Below, piece by piece: positions 54,634-62,842 of a stretch of DNA of 64,000 nt (position 1 is its first letter; the number at the start of each line of letters is the position of its first letter). The notes beneath the pieces were generated by a model. The model ran no database searches. It saw only the letters and a program-made list of their open reading frames with translations, and was not told the DNA's origin. The position numbers were made by a program, and so were the translations under genes. Source of the stretch: Brachybacterium avium (lineage in GTDB: Bacteria; Actinomycetota; Actinomycetes; Actinomycetales; Dermabacteraceae); contig NZ_CP022316.1 of assembly GCF_002216795.1 (NCBI RefSeq), positions 806,001-870,000 of the forward strand, in the 5' to 3' direction.

Positions 54634-54806
54634 GACGGCCTCGCGCGGGTTCTCCTCGACGCCGCGACTGCCCTGGGCTGAGCAGGCTGTCGATCCGTCC
54701 GGCTGGATTACTCGATGCGCGAAATCAGCACCGGGTCTCCGGGAAAGCAATCAGTGCGGTGTAAAGTGTTCGGGAACCGGCTTCGTGCCGATCATCATCA
54801 CCCGCA

Positions 54807-54836
54807 CACGGGGCGCATGAGGACATGTGCCCCGTG
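54807..54836 (+). promoter_or_regulatory. Hairpin in the greA leader
   Basis: A 12-base stem (CACGGGGCGCAT and its partner, one G-T pair) closes on GAGGAC. It lies about 60 bases upstream of the greA start and lacks a following T tract. Leader attenuation of greA is known in E. coli; a similar role here is inferred. Confidence 0.5.
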
Positions 54837-54897
54837 ATTCGCGTATTGGGGGCTCTTCGCTCCCCTGCGCACTACTGAGGACGACAGGAGTGAACCC

Positions 54898-55389
54898 ATG
54901 AGCAGCCAGCCGAATGGCGCCTGGCTCACCCAGGACGCGTACGACCGCCTTGCCAAGGAGCTCACCGAGCTCGAGGGCCCGGGACGCACCGAGATCGCCG
55001 AGCGCATCGCCGCGGCTCGCGACGAAGGGGACCTCAAGGAGAACGGCGGGTATCACGCCGCCCGTGAGGAGCAGGGGAAGATGGAGGCCCGGATCTCGGA
55101 CCTCCAGCGGCTCCTGAAGAACGCTGTGGTCGGCGAGGCGCCGAAGGACGACGGGATCGTCGAGCCCGGCATGGTCGTGGTCATCTCGATGGCCGGCAAG
55201 GAGCGCACCTTCCTGCTCGGCAACCGCGAGATCGCCGACGGCGACGACACGCTCGAGGTGTATTCCTCGGAGTCGCCGCTGGGCAGCTCGATCCACGGCT
55301 CCAAGGTCGGCGACTCCGTCGATTACACGGCGCCGAACGGGAAGTCCTTCCCGATCGACATCCTCAAGGCTTCGCCCTACAAGGCCTGA
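54898..55389 (+). CDS. greA: Transcription elongation factor GreA
   Basis: The 163-residue protein has the GreA coiled-coil tip (ARDEGDLKENGGYHAAREEQ) and the C-terminal FKBP-like domain ending with SSIHGSKVGDSVDY. It stimulates RNA cleavage by backtracked polymerase. The tip acidic residues Asp and Glu are present. A clean terminator follows. An ACAGGAG site precedes the ATG. Confidence 0.96.
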   Translation: MSSQPNGAWLTQDAYDRLAKELTELEGPGRTEIAERIAAARDEGDLKENGGYHAAREEQGKMEARISDLQRLLKNAVVGEAPKDDGIVEPGMVVVISMAGKERTFLLGNREIADGDDTLEVYSSESPLGSSIHGSKVGDSVDYTAPNGKSFPIDILKASPYKA

Positions 55390-55423
55390 GCCGTCGCCCG
55401 CACGCTCAGTGCGCGCAGGAAGA

Positions 55424-55462
55424 AAGGCCCCCGCCGCCGGCTGCTGCCGGAGCGGGGGCCTT
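55424..55462 (+). terminator. greA terminator
   Basis: A perfect 11-bp stem (AAGGCCCCCGC with its complement) flanks a 17-base loop and is followed by TTCTCG. It lies 35 bases after the greA stop and just before the converging AI-2E-family gene, so it may serve both. Confidence 0.85.
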
Positions 55463-55485
55463 CTCGTTGCGCGACCTGCTGCGGC

Positions 55486-57066
55486 TCAGGCCTCGCCCGG
55501 GCGCGCCGAGCCCTCCTGGCCGGGCGCCCCGTCGTCGTCGGGCGCTCCATCCCGGCCGGGCATCTCATCCTGGCCCTGGACATCGCTGTCGTGCAGCGCG
55601 TCGCCCAGCAGCGGTGCAGCGGTGTCCAGCGCGTCGTCCGGTCGCGGAGCGCCGTCGGGTCGCGGAGTGTCATCGGGTCGCGGCGCATCGTCCGCGGGTG
55701 CAAGGGCGGCCTGCGGTGCGGGAGCGGACGGCTGCGCGGGGGCGGACGGCTGCGCGCCTCCACCGGCCGCCGGCGCGCCGGCCATCGCCGTCTGCCGGGC
55801 ACCCAGGGGACGCGGCGAGGGCAGCACCGGCATCGTCGGCCGCTTCCGCTCCGCGTCGGCGTCCGTCGATGGCTGGGGGCGACGGCGGGTCAGCGCGGCG
55901 AAGTGCTCGGCGCTGCCCCGGTCGCGGCCGAGGTCCGGGCTGGGGTCACGACCCACCACGTACAGCAGCGTCGCATTGCAGAAGGCCAGCACCGGGATGG
56001 CGAACAGTGCGCCGGCGATCCCGGCGATCATCGCGCCTCCTGCGACGCCGAGGAACACCGCCAGCGGATGCAGCTCGACGGCTTTGCCCATCAGGAAGGG
56101 CTGCAGGATGTTGCTCTCCAGCTGCTGCACGACCAGCACGATCGCGAGCATGATCAGCGCACCGATCCAGTTGTTCAGCACCAGCACCAGCAGCACGGCG
56201 ATCGCACCCGAGGCGATCGCACCGACCAGCGGGACGAAGGAGAACAGGAACACCAGCAACCAGATCGGCACCGCGTAGGATCCGAGTCCCAGCGCCACCA
56301 TGCCGATCGAGATGCCGAAGGCGTCCACTGCGGCCACCAGGATCTGGGTGCGCATATATGCCGACAGCGCCTTCCACCCGCGGCGGAAGGCCTCATGGGT
56401 GGGGACCCGGGCCGCCGGTGGCAGCAGACCCACCATCCAGCGCCAGATCCCCGCCCCGCCCGAGAGCAGGAAGAACAGGGTGAACAGGGCCACCACGATG
56501 CCGGTGGCGACGTTGCCGAGCACTGCTGCGGTGCTCACCGCGCCGCTGACCAGCTCACCGGAGTACTGCTGGAGCTGGTCGAGCCCTTCGTTGACCGCCG
56601 AGTTGATCATCGGGGTGTCGATCTGGAAGGTGGTGGTCGCCCAGTCCACCAGTCCCTGGAATCCTCTGACCGCCTTCTCCTGGATATCGGCGAACTGTGC
56701 GAACAGCTGGCGCCCGGCCAGGGTGAACATCCCCGAGATCACCAGCAGCAGCCCCAGCAGGGCGACGCCGGCGGCCGCACCCCGGTTCAGGAAGGTGTAG
56801 CGGGTCAGCACCTTGACCACCGGGGTCATCAGTGCGGCGAGCAGGATCGCGATCACCACGGGGATGACGATGGTGGTGATCTGCAACATGCCCCAGAGGA
56901 TCAGGGCCGAGGCTGCGACGATGACGATCAGCCGCCAGGACCAGGACGCCGCCCGACGCACTCCGATCGGGATCTCTTCCACCTCGGGCGCCAGGCTCTG
57001 TGCCCGGGGGTGGGGCGCAGCTTCGACATGGGACTCCTTCCGAGAGCCGGTGCGGCTCACGGGCAT
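55486..57066 (-). CDS. AI-2E family transporter-like membrane protein
   Basis: The 526-residue protein has about eight membrane helices, with the family pattern IVIPVVIAILLAALMTPVV near residue 67 and FLFSFVPLVGAIASG. The C-terminal 140 residues are disordered, including PRPDD/PRPDG repeats. The family is named for autoinducer-2 export but mostly has unknown substrates. Nothing nearby shows an AI-2 system. Confidence 0.88.
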   Translation of the reverse strand: MPVSRTGSRKESHVEAAPHPRAQSLAPEVEEIPIGVRRAASWSWRLIVIVAASALILWGMLQITTIVIPVVIAILLAALMTPVVKVLTRYTFLNRGAAAGVALLGLLLVISGMFTLAGRQLFAQFADIQEKAVRGFQGLVDWATTTFQIDTPMINSAVNEGLDQLQQYSGELVSGAVSTAAVLGNVATGIVVALFTLFFLLSGGAGIWRWMVGLLPPAARVPTHEAFRRGWKALSAYMRTQILVAAVDAFGISIGMVALGLGSYAVPIWLLVFLFSFVPLVGAIASGAIAVLLVLVLNNWIGALIMLAIVLVVQQLESNILQPFLMGKAVELHPLAVFLGVAGGAMIAGIAGALFAIPVLAFCNATLLYVVGRDPSPDLGRDRGSAEHFAALTRRRPQPSTDADAERKRPTMPVLPSPRPLGARQTAMAGAPAAGGGAQPSAPAQPSAPAPQAALAPADDAPRPDDTPRPDGAPRPDDALDTAAPLLGDALHDSDVQGQDEMPGRDGAPDDDGAPGQEGSARPGEA

Positions 57067-57185
57067 CCTAGTCGCGAGAAACTGGACGCACCGCCCGCCT
57101 GGACGCCCGATGCACGACGAAGGTCGACCCCTTCTCCTCCCAGCGACGGCCCCCTCCCCGGCCGCGGGGGAACTAGCGTGACCTC

Positions 57186-58115
57186 ATGCACAGCGACCAT
57201 CCGACCGCCGCACCGGATCTCTCCGTCCCCGAGGCCACTGACCCCACCACCGCCGACGCCGTTGCCACCGATGCCACTCAGCAGGCCGACCCGCAGGCGA
57301 ACGGCGCACAGCCTGTCTCCGGTCCGGCTGCTCCGGTGAACGCCGACAGTGCGGTCCCGGACCGCACCGCTCTGTCCCTGCGCGGGATGCGCAAGTCCTT
57401 CGACAGGACCGAGGTGGTCCACGGGATCTCCCTGGATGTCCCGCGCGGCTCCTTCTACGGGATCGTCGGCCCCAACGGCGCGGGCAAGACCACCACTCTG
57501 TCGATGGCGACCGGCCTGCTGCGGCCCGACGGCGGCACCGCTCATGTGCTCGGGCACGACATGTGGGCCGAGCCCCATGAGGCCAAGGCCCGCCTCGGCG
57601 TCCTCGCCGACGGGCTGCGGACCTTCGACCGGCTCACCGGGCGCGAGCTGCTCACCTATGTGGGGCTGGTGCGCGGGATGGAGCCGGCCGTGGTCGAGGA
57701 GCGCATGGAGTCGCTGCTGTCGGCCCTGGACCTGGCGGGCGAGGACGGCAAGCTGGTGGTCGACTACTCCGCCGGCATGACCAAGAAGATCCTGCTCGCC
57801 AGCGCTCTGCTGCACGCACCGCGACTGCTGGTGCTCGACGAGCCGCTGGAGGCGGTCGACCCGATCTCCGCCCAGGTGATCCGGAAGATCCTCACCGCCT
57901 ATGTGGACGGCGGCGGCACCGTGATGCTCTCCAGCCATGTGATGGAGCTGGTCGAGGGGCTGTGCAGCCACGTCGCGATCATCGCCGACGGCGAGCTGCT
58001 GGCCGACGGCACGCTCGACGAGGTCCGCCGGGGCGGCAGCCTGGTGCAGACGTTCATCGATCTCGTCGGCGGCGGCGACGTCGCGGAGGGGAGCTTGTCG
58101 TGGTTGGAGTCCTGA
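57186..58115 (+). CDS. ABC transporter ATP-binding protein
   Basis: The 309-residue protein has a disordered N-terminal 65 residues, then an ATPase domain. The Walker A site is GPNGAGKTTT, the signature is a variant VDYSAGMTKK, and LLVLDEPLEAVDP holds Walker B, with the H-loop in MLSSHVMELV. This is an ABC-2-type exporter ATPase. The permease gene starts inside its last codons. Confidence 0.93.
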   Translation: MHSDHPTAAPDLSVPEATDPTTADAVATDATQQADPQANGAQPVSGPAAPVNADSAVPDRTALSLRGMRKSFDRTEVVHGISLDVPRGSFYGIVGPNGAGKTTTLSMATGLLRPDGGTAHVLGHDMWAEPHEAKARLGVLADGLRTFDRLTGRELLTYVGLVRGMEPAVVEERMESLLSALDLAGEDGKLVVDYSAGMTKKILLASALLHAPRLLVLDEPLEAVDPISAQVIRKILTAYVDGGGTVMLSSHVMELVEGLCSHVAIIADGELLADGTLDEVRRGGSLVQTFIDLVGGGDVAEGSLSWLES

Positions 58116-59101
58116 GCAACGAGCACACCGCGACCGCAGCGGCGCAGAGCGTCTCCCACGGCGAGATCTCGCAGAAGAGCCTCATCCGCCTGCAGCTGGG
58201 GCTGAAATGGACGCTGTGGAAGCGGTCCTATCGCAAGAACATCGGCAAGCTCGTCGGCACCATCATCGGGGTGGTCTATGGCCTCGGCGGGCTGGCGGCC
58301 CTGGTGGCCCTGTTCCTGGGCACCACCCTGTGGGCCGGGGAGGGCGAGACCTTCCCACTGATCGTGCGCGGCCTGGGCGCCCTGACCGTGCTGGCGTGGT
58401 TCCTGATCCCAGTGCTCGCCTTCGGCCTCGACGACACCCTGGATCCGCGGGCCTTCGCGCTCTTCCCGCGCACTGCCAGGGAGCTGCAGCCGGGGATGTT
58501 CGCCGCGGCGGGGCTGAGCCTGCCGAGCCTGTTCACCCTGGTCGCCGTCGCCATCGCCACCGGCTTCGAGCTGCTGTGGCTGATCCTGTTCGGCCAGGGC
58601 GCCCTCTGGATCGTGCTGGCTGCCCTGGTGCTGATCCCCGCGAACCTCGCCGCTTTCTCTCTGTGCCTGCTGCTGCCGCGGGCCTGGTTCGCCCACTCGG
58701 CGGGCCGCGCCTCCTCCCGCAGCGGCCGCGAGGTGGGCGGGATCTTCGGCTTCCTGCTGCTGTTCGCGGCGATCTACGCCTTCTCCATCGGCGCGCAGAA
58801 GGTCGGCGACATCGACGTCACGCTCTTGCGGGAGTGGCTGCCGCGGATCGTCGAGATCCTGGCCTGGACCCCGGTGGGGGCGCTGTTCGCGGTGCCGATG
58901 GATCTGGCCGAGGGGCGCGTGCTGAGCGCGGCGCTGCGGGCAGTGATCGGGTCGGTGACCATCGTGCTGGTGTGGCTGTGGTGGCGCCGATCGATCGATG
59001 TCTCCCTCACCTCCGCGCTGACCGGCGATGCCTCCTCGGGCGGTGCCAAGGTCTCGCCGCTGGTGCCGAGGTTCGTGCGCCCCGGTCCGTTCGGGCCGTG
59101 A
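58100..59101 (+). CDS. ABC-2-type permease, N-terminal part or first subunit
   Basis: The 333-residue protein has about six hydrophobic helices. The GTG at 58100, preceded by GGAGGGG, overlaps the ATPase stop by 16 bases. It ends RFVRPGPFGP. Adding one G to the GGG run at 59093 would merge it with the next frame, giving FGAVMGKSLRYW. Homologues of this kind are usually one polypeptide of about 560 residues. Confidence 0.8.
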   Translation: MVGVLSNEHTATAAAQSVSHGEISQKSLIRLQLGLKWTLWKRSYRKNIGKLVGTIIGVVYGLGGLAALVALFLGTTLWAGEGETFPLIVRGLGALTVLAWFLIPVLAFGLDDTLDPRAFALFPRTARELQPGMFAAAGLSLPSLFTLVAVAIATGFELLWLILFGQGALWIVLAALVLIPANLAAFSLCLLLPRAWFAHSAGRASSRSGREVGGIFGFLLLFAAIYAFSIGAQKVGDIDVTLLREWLPRIVEILAWTPVGALFAVPMDLAEGRVLSAALRAVIGSVTIVLVWLWWRRSIDVSLTSALTGDASSGGAKVSPLVPRFVRPGPFGP

Positions 59102-59811
59102 TGGGCAAGTCGCTGCGCTACTGGCGGCGGGACACCCGCTACCTCGCGGGGCTGGGCATCTATCCGGTGGTCATCGTTTTCTTCGCGGCGATGGGGCTGG
59201 TGCTCCCGGAGTCCCGCGGGATGATGCTGGGGATGGCGATCTTCATGTGCGGCGTGAGCGGGATCAGCCTGGCCAACGAGATCGGTTTCGACGGCCCCGC
59301 GGGCTGGGTCAACCTGGTCACCGGGGTGCCTGCCCGGGCGAACCTGCTGGGCCGCATCGCCGCCCAGGCCGTGCTGATGGTGCCGGGCGTGGTGGTGGCG
59401 ATGATCGTGCTCCCGCTGCTGTACGGCAGGGCGGATCTGATCCCGCTGGCGGTGATGGGTGCACTGGGCGCGATGATCTGCGGCTGGGGCATCTCGATGG
59501 TGGTGAGCGTGCTGCTGCCCTACCCGAGCTCTCCCCCGGGCACCAACCCGATGAAGGACAAGTCCGCCTCGAGCTCCAACGCGATGATCGCGATGGCCGT
59601 GGCGATGCTCGGCGTCTTCGTGCCGCTGGTGCCTGCGATCGGGGTGGGGGTCTGGGGCGCGATCGCGGGCAGCCTCCCGCTGATCCTGCTCGCCGGGGTG
59701 CTCGCGCTGGTGGCCGGTGCGGTCATGTTCCTGCTGGGGCTGCGGATCGCGTCCGTGCGGCTGGATGCCCGCTACCCGGACGTGTTCCAGAAGGTGCACA
59801 ACCACCTCTGA
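59101..59811 (+). CDS. ABC-2-type permease, C-terminal part or second subunit
   Basis: The 236-residue protein starts MGKSLRYWRRDTRYLAGLG and has about six membrane helices. Its ATG overlaps the upstream stop (TGATG), which could be natural coupling. But the RSLRYWRRD sequence normally lies in the middle of one longer permease, so a missing base upstream is also likely. It forms the membrane part of the exporter with the ATPase. Confidence 0.78.
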   Translation: MGKSLRYWRRDTRYLAGLGIYPVVIVFFAAMGLVLPESRGMMLGMAIFMCGVSGISLANEIGFDGPAGWVNLVTGVPARANLLGRIAAQAVLMVPGVVVAMIVLPLLYGRADLIPLAVMGALGAMICGWGISMVVSVLLPYPSSPPGTNPMKDKSASSSNAMIAMAVAMLGVFVPLVPAIGVGVWGAIAGSLPLILLAGVLALVAGAVMFLLGLRIASVRLDARYPDVFQKVHNHL

Positions 59812-59854
59812 CGGGCTCGGCCGTCCGCCCGCCGCGGCGCAGGGCGGCGAGCCG

Positions 59855-60376
59855 TCAGGCCGACGGGCCTCCGCCCGCTCCCAGGTCGCGCTGCATCACC
59901 AGGGCGTCGATGCGGCGACCACGGATCCGGTAGTAGCCGCGGCGACGGTCGATCTCCCGGTAGCCGGCAGCGGTGTAGAACGCGCGAGCACGGTCGTTGT
60001 CCTCGCGCACCTCGAGCAGCATGCGCTGGGCACCGCCTTCGCGGGCCTGGGTCTCGCACCAGGCCAGCAGGGCGCGGCCGATCCCCCGGCCCTCGTCGCG
60101 GGTGCCGATGGTGTGCAGGTCCGCGAGGTCCCCGGCGAGCATGATGCCGGCGTAGCCGAGCAGTGCGCCCTCGGCCCTCTCCCCCTGGGCGGCGACCACG
60201 TAGCGGCGGTCGCGGTGGGCGATCTCCTCGGCCAGCTGGAAGACGTTCCAGGCCTCGTCGGGGAACAGCTCGAGCTCGGCGAAAGCGATCTGCTCGACGT
60301 CCTCGAGGGTGACCGGGCGCAGCGCCCAGGCGGTGCTCTCGTCGCCAGCGTCGACATCCTCGAGCGGGTCGGCCAT
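59855..60376 (-). CDS. rimI: Ribosomal protein S18-alanine N-acetyltransferase RimI
   Basis: The 173-residue GNAT protein has the acetyl-CoA loop RDEGRGIGRALL, a C-terminal LEVREDNDRARAFYTAAGY, and the N-terminal ELELFPDEAW characteristic of RimI. It lies directly behind tsaB, the usual neighbour. RimI acetylates ribosomal protein S18 in E. coli. A gap of one base separates it from tsaB. Confidence 0.93.
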   Translation of the reverse strand: MADPLEDVDAGDESTAWALRPVTLEDVEQIAFAELELFPDEAWNVFQLAEEIAHRDRRYVVAAQGERAEGALLGYAGIMLAGDLADLHTIGTRDEGRGIGRALLAWCETQAREGGAQRMLLEVREDNDRARAFYTAAGYREIDRRRGYYRIRGRRIDALVMQRDLGAGGGPSA

Positions 60377-60377
60377 C

Positions 60378-61082
60378 TCAGCGGCCCAGGGCGCTCTTGC
60401 GGGCGGTGGGCTTGGCGGCGTCGGGCTCGCGCAGATACATCGGCTCCGTGCTGGTGAGGTCCTCGCCGCGGGCGCGCAGCGCGGCGGCGGCGAGGATCAG
60501 GTGCCCGGCGTCGACGTGGATCAGGTCCATGGTCGCCGGCAGCAGCTCGGGATAGATCCCGGTGCCGGAGCCGACCAGCACGTCGCAGGCGGTGAGCTCC
60601 CCGGCCACGTCGGCGGGGGTGTTCACCGCCGGCTCCGCGGTCCGAGTGATCTCGCCGATGCTCTCGCGCCGGTAGCAGGCGTGGTAGACCTCGCGGCGCC
60701 GGGCGTCCAGGGCGACGCCGACGGTGACCGGGCCCGCCGGTTCGGGCCCGAGTGCGGCGAGCGCCTGGTGGGCGAGGGCGTCCAAGGAGCTGAGCCCATG
60801 CAGGGGCACCCCCAGCACGGCGGCGATCGAGCGTGCGGAGACCAGCCCCACCCGCAGCCCGGTGAAGGGGCCGGGGCCACGGCCGACGACGACGCCGGTG
60901 AGCTCGGTGCGCTCGACGCCTGCGGCCTGCAGGGTCTCGTCGATCAGGTCCAGCAGCACCTCGTCGTGGTGGCGGGAGCGCTCGTCGGAGCGGACCTGCA
61001 GGATCTCGGGGGCGGGCCCGGTGAGCTCGCCGCGGGCGACGGCAGTGCTCACCGCCCCGGAGGTGTCGATCCCCAGCAGCAT
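60378..61082 (-). CDS. tsaB: tRNA t6A synthesis protein TsaB
   Basis: The 234-residue protein starts MLLGIDTSGAVSTAVA, then RHHDEVLLDLI and the VGRGPGPFTGLRVGL loop, all typical of TsaB, a degenerate ASKHA-fold partner of TsaD. It supports threonylcarbamoyl-adenosine formation at tRNA position 37. It overlaps the tsaE stop by one base. TsaD is not in this window. Confidence 0.95.
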   Translation of the reverse strand: MLLGIDTSGAVSTAVARGELTGPAPEILQVRSDERSRHHDEVLLDLIDETLQAAGVERTELTGVVVGRGPGPFTGLRVGLVSARSIAAVLGVPLHGLSSLDALAHQALAALGPEPAGPVTVGVALDARRREVYHACYRRESIGEITRTAEPAVNTPADVAGELTACDVLVGSGTGIYPELLPATMDLIHVDAGHLILAAAALRARGEDLTSTEPMYLREPDAAKPTARKSALGR

Positions 61083-61660
61083 CAGCGGTTCTCCTCAGCG
61101 GTTCGGGTGGTCGCGGCGGCATCTCGAGGCTCTGTGGTCCCCTCCGTCTCGGTGACGGGGGCGAGTGCGTCCTTCAGCTGCCGGATCGCCTGCTCGTCCC
61201 AGCGGGGGCCGCTGGGGAGCAGGTGCAGGGTGCGCGGTTCGTCGGGGTCCTCGGGGTCCTCGACCCGGTCGGGTCGGTCCAGCACGACCAGCAGTGCGGA
61301 CTCGGCGAGGTGCTCGACCCGGTCGCGTCCCCACTCCACGACGGTCACGGCGAGATCGAGATCGGCCTCCAGGTCGAGGTCGTCGATCTCTCCCTCCCCA
61401 CCGAGGCGGTAGGCGTCGACGTGGACCAGATCGGGCCCGTCGGCGAGATTGGGGTGGACCCGCTCGATGACGAAGGTCGGGGAGGCGACGGAGCCGCGCA
61501 CCCCGAGCCCGGCGCCGAGCCCCTGGGTGAAGGTGGTCTTGCCCGCCCCGAGCGGGCCGTCCAGCACCAGCAGATCCCCGGGCCGCAGCACGCCGGCCAG
61601 GGCCTGGGCCACGTCGCGGGTGCCCTCGGCGTCCGCGGTGCGCACGATCAGCTCGCTCAT
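61082..61660 (-). CDS. tsaE: tRNA t6A synthesis ATPase TsaE
   Basis: The 192-residue protein has the P-loop DGPLGAGKTTFTQGL, a SPTFVIERVH switch and VHVDAYRLGG, the TsaE signature. TsaE is the ATPase that resets the TsaBD complex. The C-terminal 60 residues are acidic and disordered. It overlaps alr and tsaB by one base each. Confidence 0.95.
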   Translation of the reverse strand: MSELIVRTADAEGTRDVAQALAGVLRPGDLLVLDGPLGAGKTTFTQGLGAGLGVRGSVASPTFVIERVHPNLADGPDLVHVDAYRLGGEGEIDDLDLEADLDLAVTVVEWGRDRVEHLAESALLVVLDRPDRVEDPEDPDEPRTLHLLPSGPRWDEQAIRQLKDALAPVTETEGTTEPRDAAATTRTAEENR

Positions 61661-62829
61661 CAGCGGACCTCGCGGGTGACGCGGCCGGAGACGGAGGTGA
61701 GGATCTCGTAGGAGATGGTCCCGGCGGCCCGCGCCCAGTCCTCTGCGGTCGCGGCATCGGGGCCGTTGGGGTCGCCGCCGGCATCACCGAAGATGAACAC
61801 CTGGTCGCCGGCGCGGGCGTCGGAGTCCGGGCCCAGGTCGATGACGATCTGGTCCATGCTGATGCGGCCCACCTGGGGGGCCCGATGGTCGCCGCTCTCG
61901 GTGCGGATCACCAGGGCGACCTGGTCGCTGCCGGCGCGGTGGAGGCCGTCGGCGTAGCCGATCGGCACCAGGCCCAGCCGGGTGGGGCGGTCGGTGGTGC
62001 GGATCCGGCCGTAGCCGATGCTGTGCCCCTCGCCCACCTCCTTGACCAGGGCGAGGCGGCTGATGAGGGTCATCGCCGGGCGCAGCGGCACATCCGTGGG
62101 GACCGGCGGGCAGCCGTACAGGGCGATCCCCACCCGGACCAGGTCGCGGTGGAGGTCGGGGCGGGTGAGGGTGGCGGCGGAGTTCGCGATGTGCTGCAGC
62201 GGGATCGGTCCGACCTCGTCGGCGAGCGCCGCGCTGGCCGAGTCGAACAGCTCCACCTGCTGGTCGGTCGCCGGATCCTCGGGGTCATCGGCACTGGTCA
62301 GATGGGTCCAGGCGCCGGCGACCTGGATGAAATCGTCCTCCCGCATCGCGGCGCCGATCTCGCGGATCTGCCAGGGCAGCACACCGTTGCGGCCCATGCC
62401 GGTGTCGATCTTCAGGTGCACGCGGGCGCGGCGGTCGGCTTCGCGGGCGGCCTCGGAGACGAGTGCGAGCATCTCCGGGGAGCCGACGGAGACGTCGACC
62501 CCGGAGCCCAGCACCTCGGGCAGCACGATCTTCGCGGTGTGCGGTTCGAACAGCCAGGTGAGGATCTGGGCGTCGAGGTCGGCGCGGGCCAGGGCCAGGG
62601 CACTGGCGGGATGGGCGACGCCGAGCCAGGTGGCGCCGCCTTCGATCGCGGCGCGGGCGGCGGTGAGCATGCCGTGGCCGTAGCCGTCGGCCTTGACCAC
62701 GGCCATCAGCGCGGTCTGCTCCTCGAGCAGGGTGCCCATGGCGCGGGTGTTCTCGGTGATCGCCGACGGGTCGATCACCGCGCGGTTGGGCACGTGCCGA
62801 GGGTCCTCGGCAGGGATCGGGATGGTCAT
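61660..62829 (-). CDS. alr: Alanine racemase
   Basis: The 389-residue protein has the PLP lysine, Lys46, in AVVKADGYGHG. The barrel carries HLKIDTGMGRNG and the C-terminal HSIGYGRIRT and GRISMDQIVIDL. It supplies D-alanine for peptidoglycan. It lies after nnr and is followed by tsaE in the same operon, the usual actinobacterial order. The stop overlaps tsaE by one base. Confidence 0.96.
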   Translation of the reverse strand: MTIPIPAEDPRHVPNRAVIDPSAITENTRAMGTLLEEQTALMAVVKADGYGHGMLTAARAAIEGGATWLGVAHPASALALARADLDAQILTWLFEPHTAKIVLPEVLGSGVDVSVGSPEMLALVSEAAREADRRARVHLKIDTGMGRNGVLPWQIREIGAAMREDDFIQVAGAWTHLTSADDPEDPATDQQVELFDSASAALADEVGPIPLQHIANSAATLTRPDLHRDLVRVGIALYGCPPVPTDVPLRPAMTLISRLALVKEVGEGHSIGYGRIRTTDRPTRLGLVPIGYADGLHRAGSDQVALVIRTESGDHRAPQVGRISMDQIVIDLGPDSDARAGDQVFIFGDAGGDPNGPDAATAEDWARAAGTISYEILTSVSGRVTREVR

Positions 62830-62842
62830 CGAGCTCCTCGGT

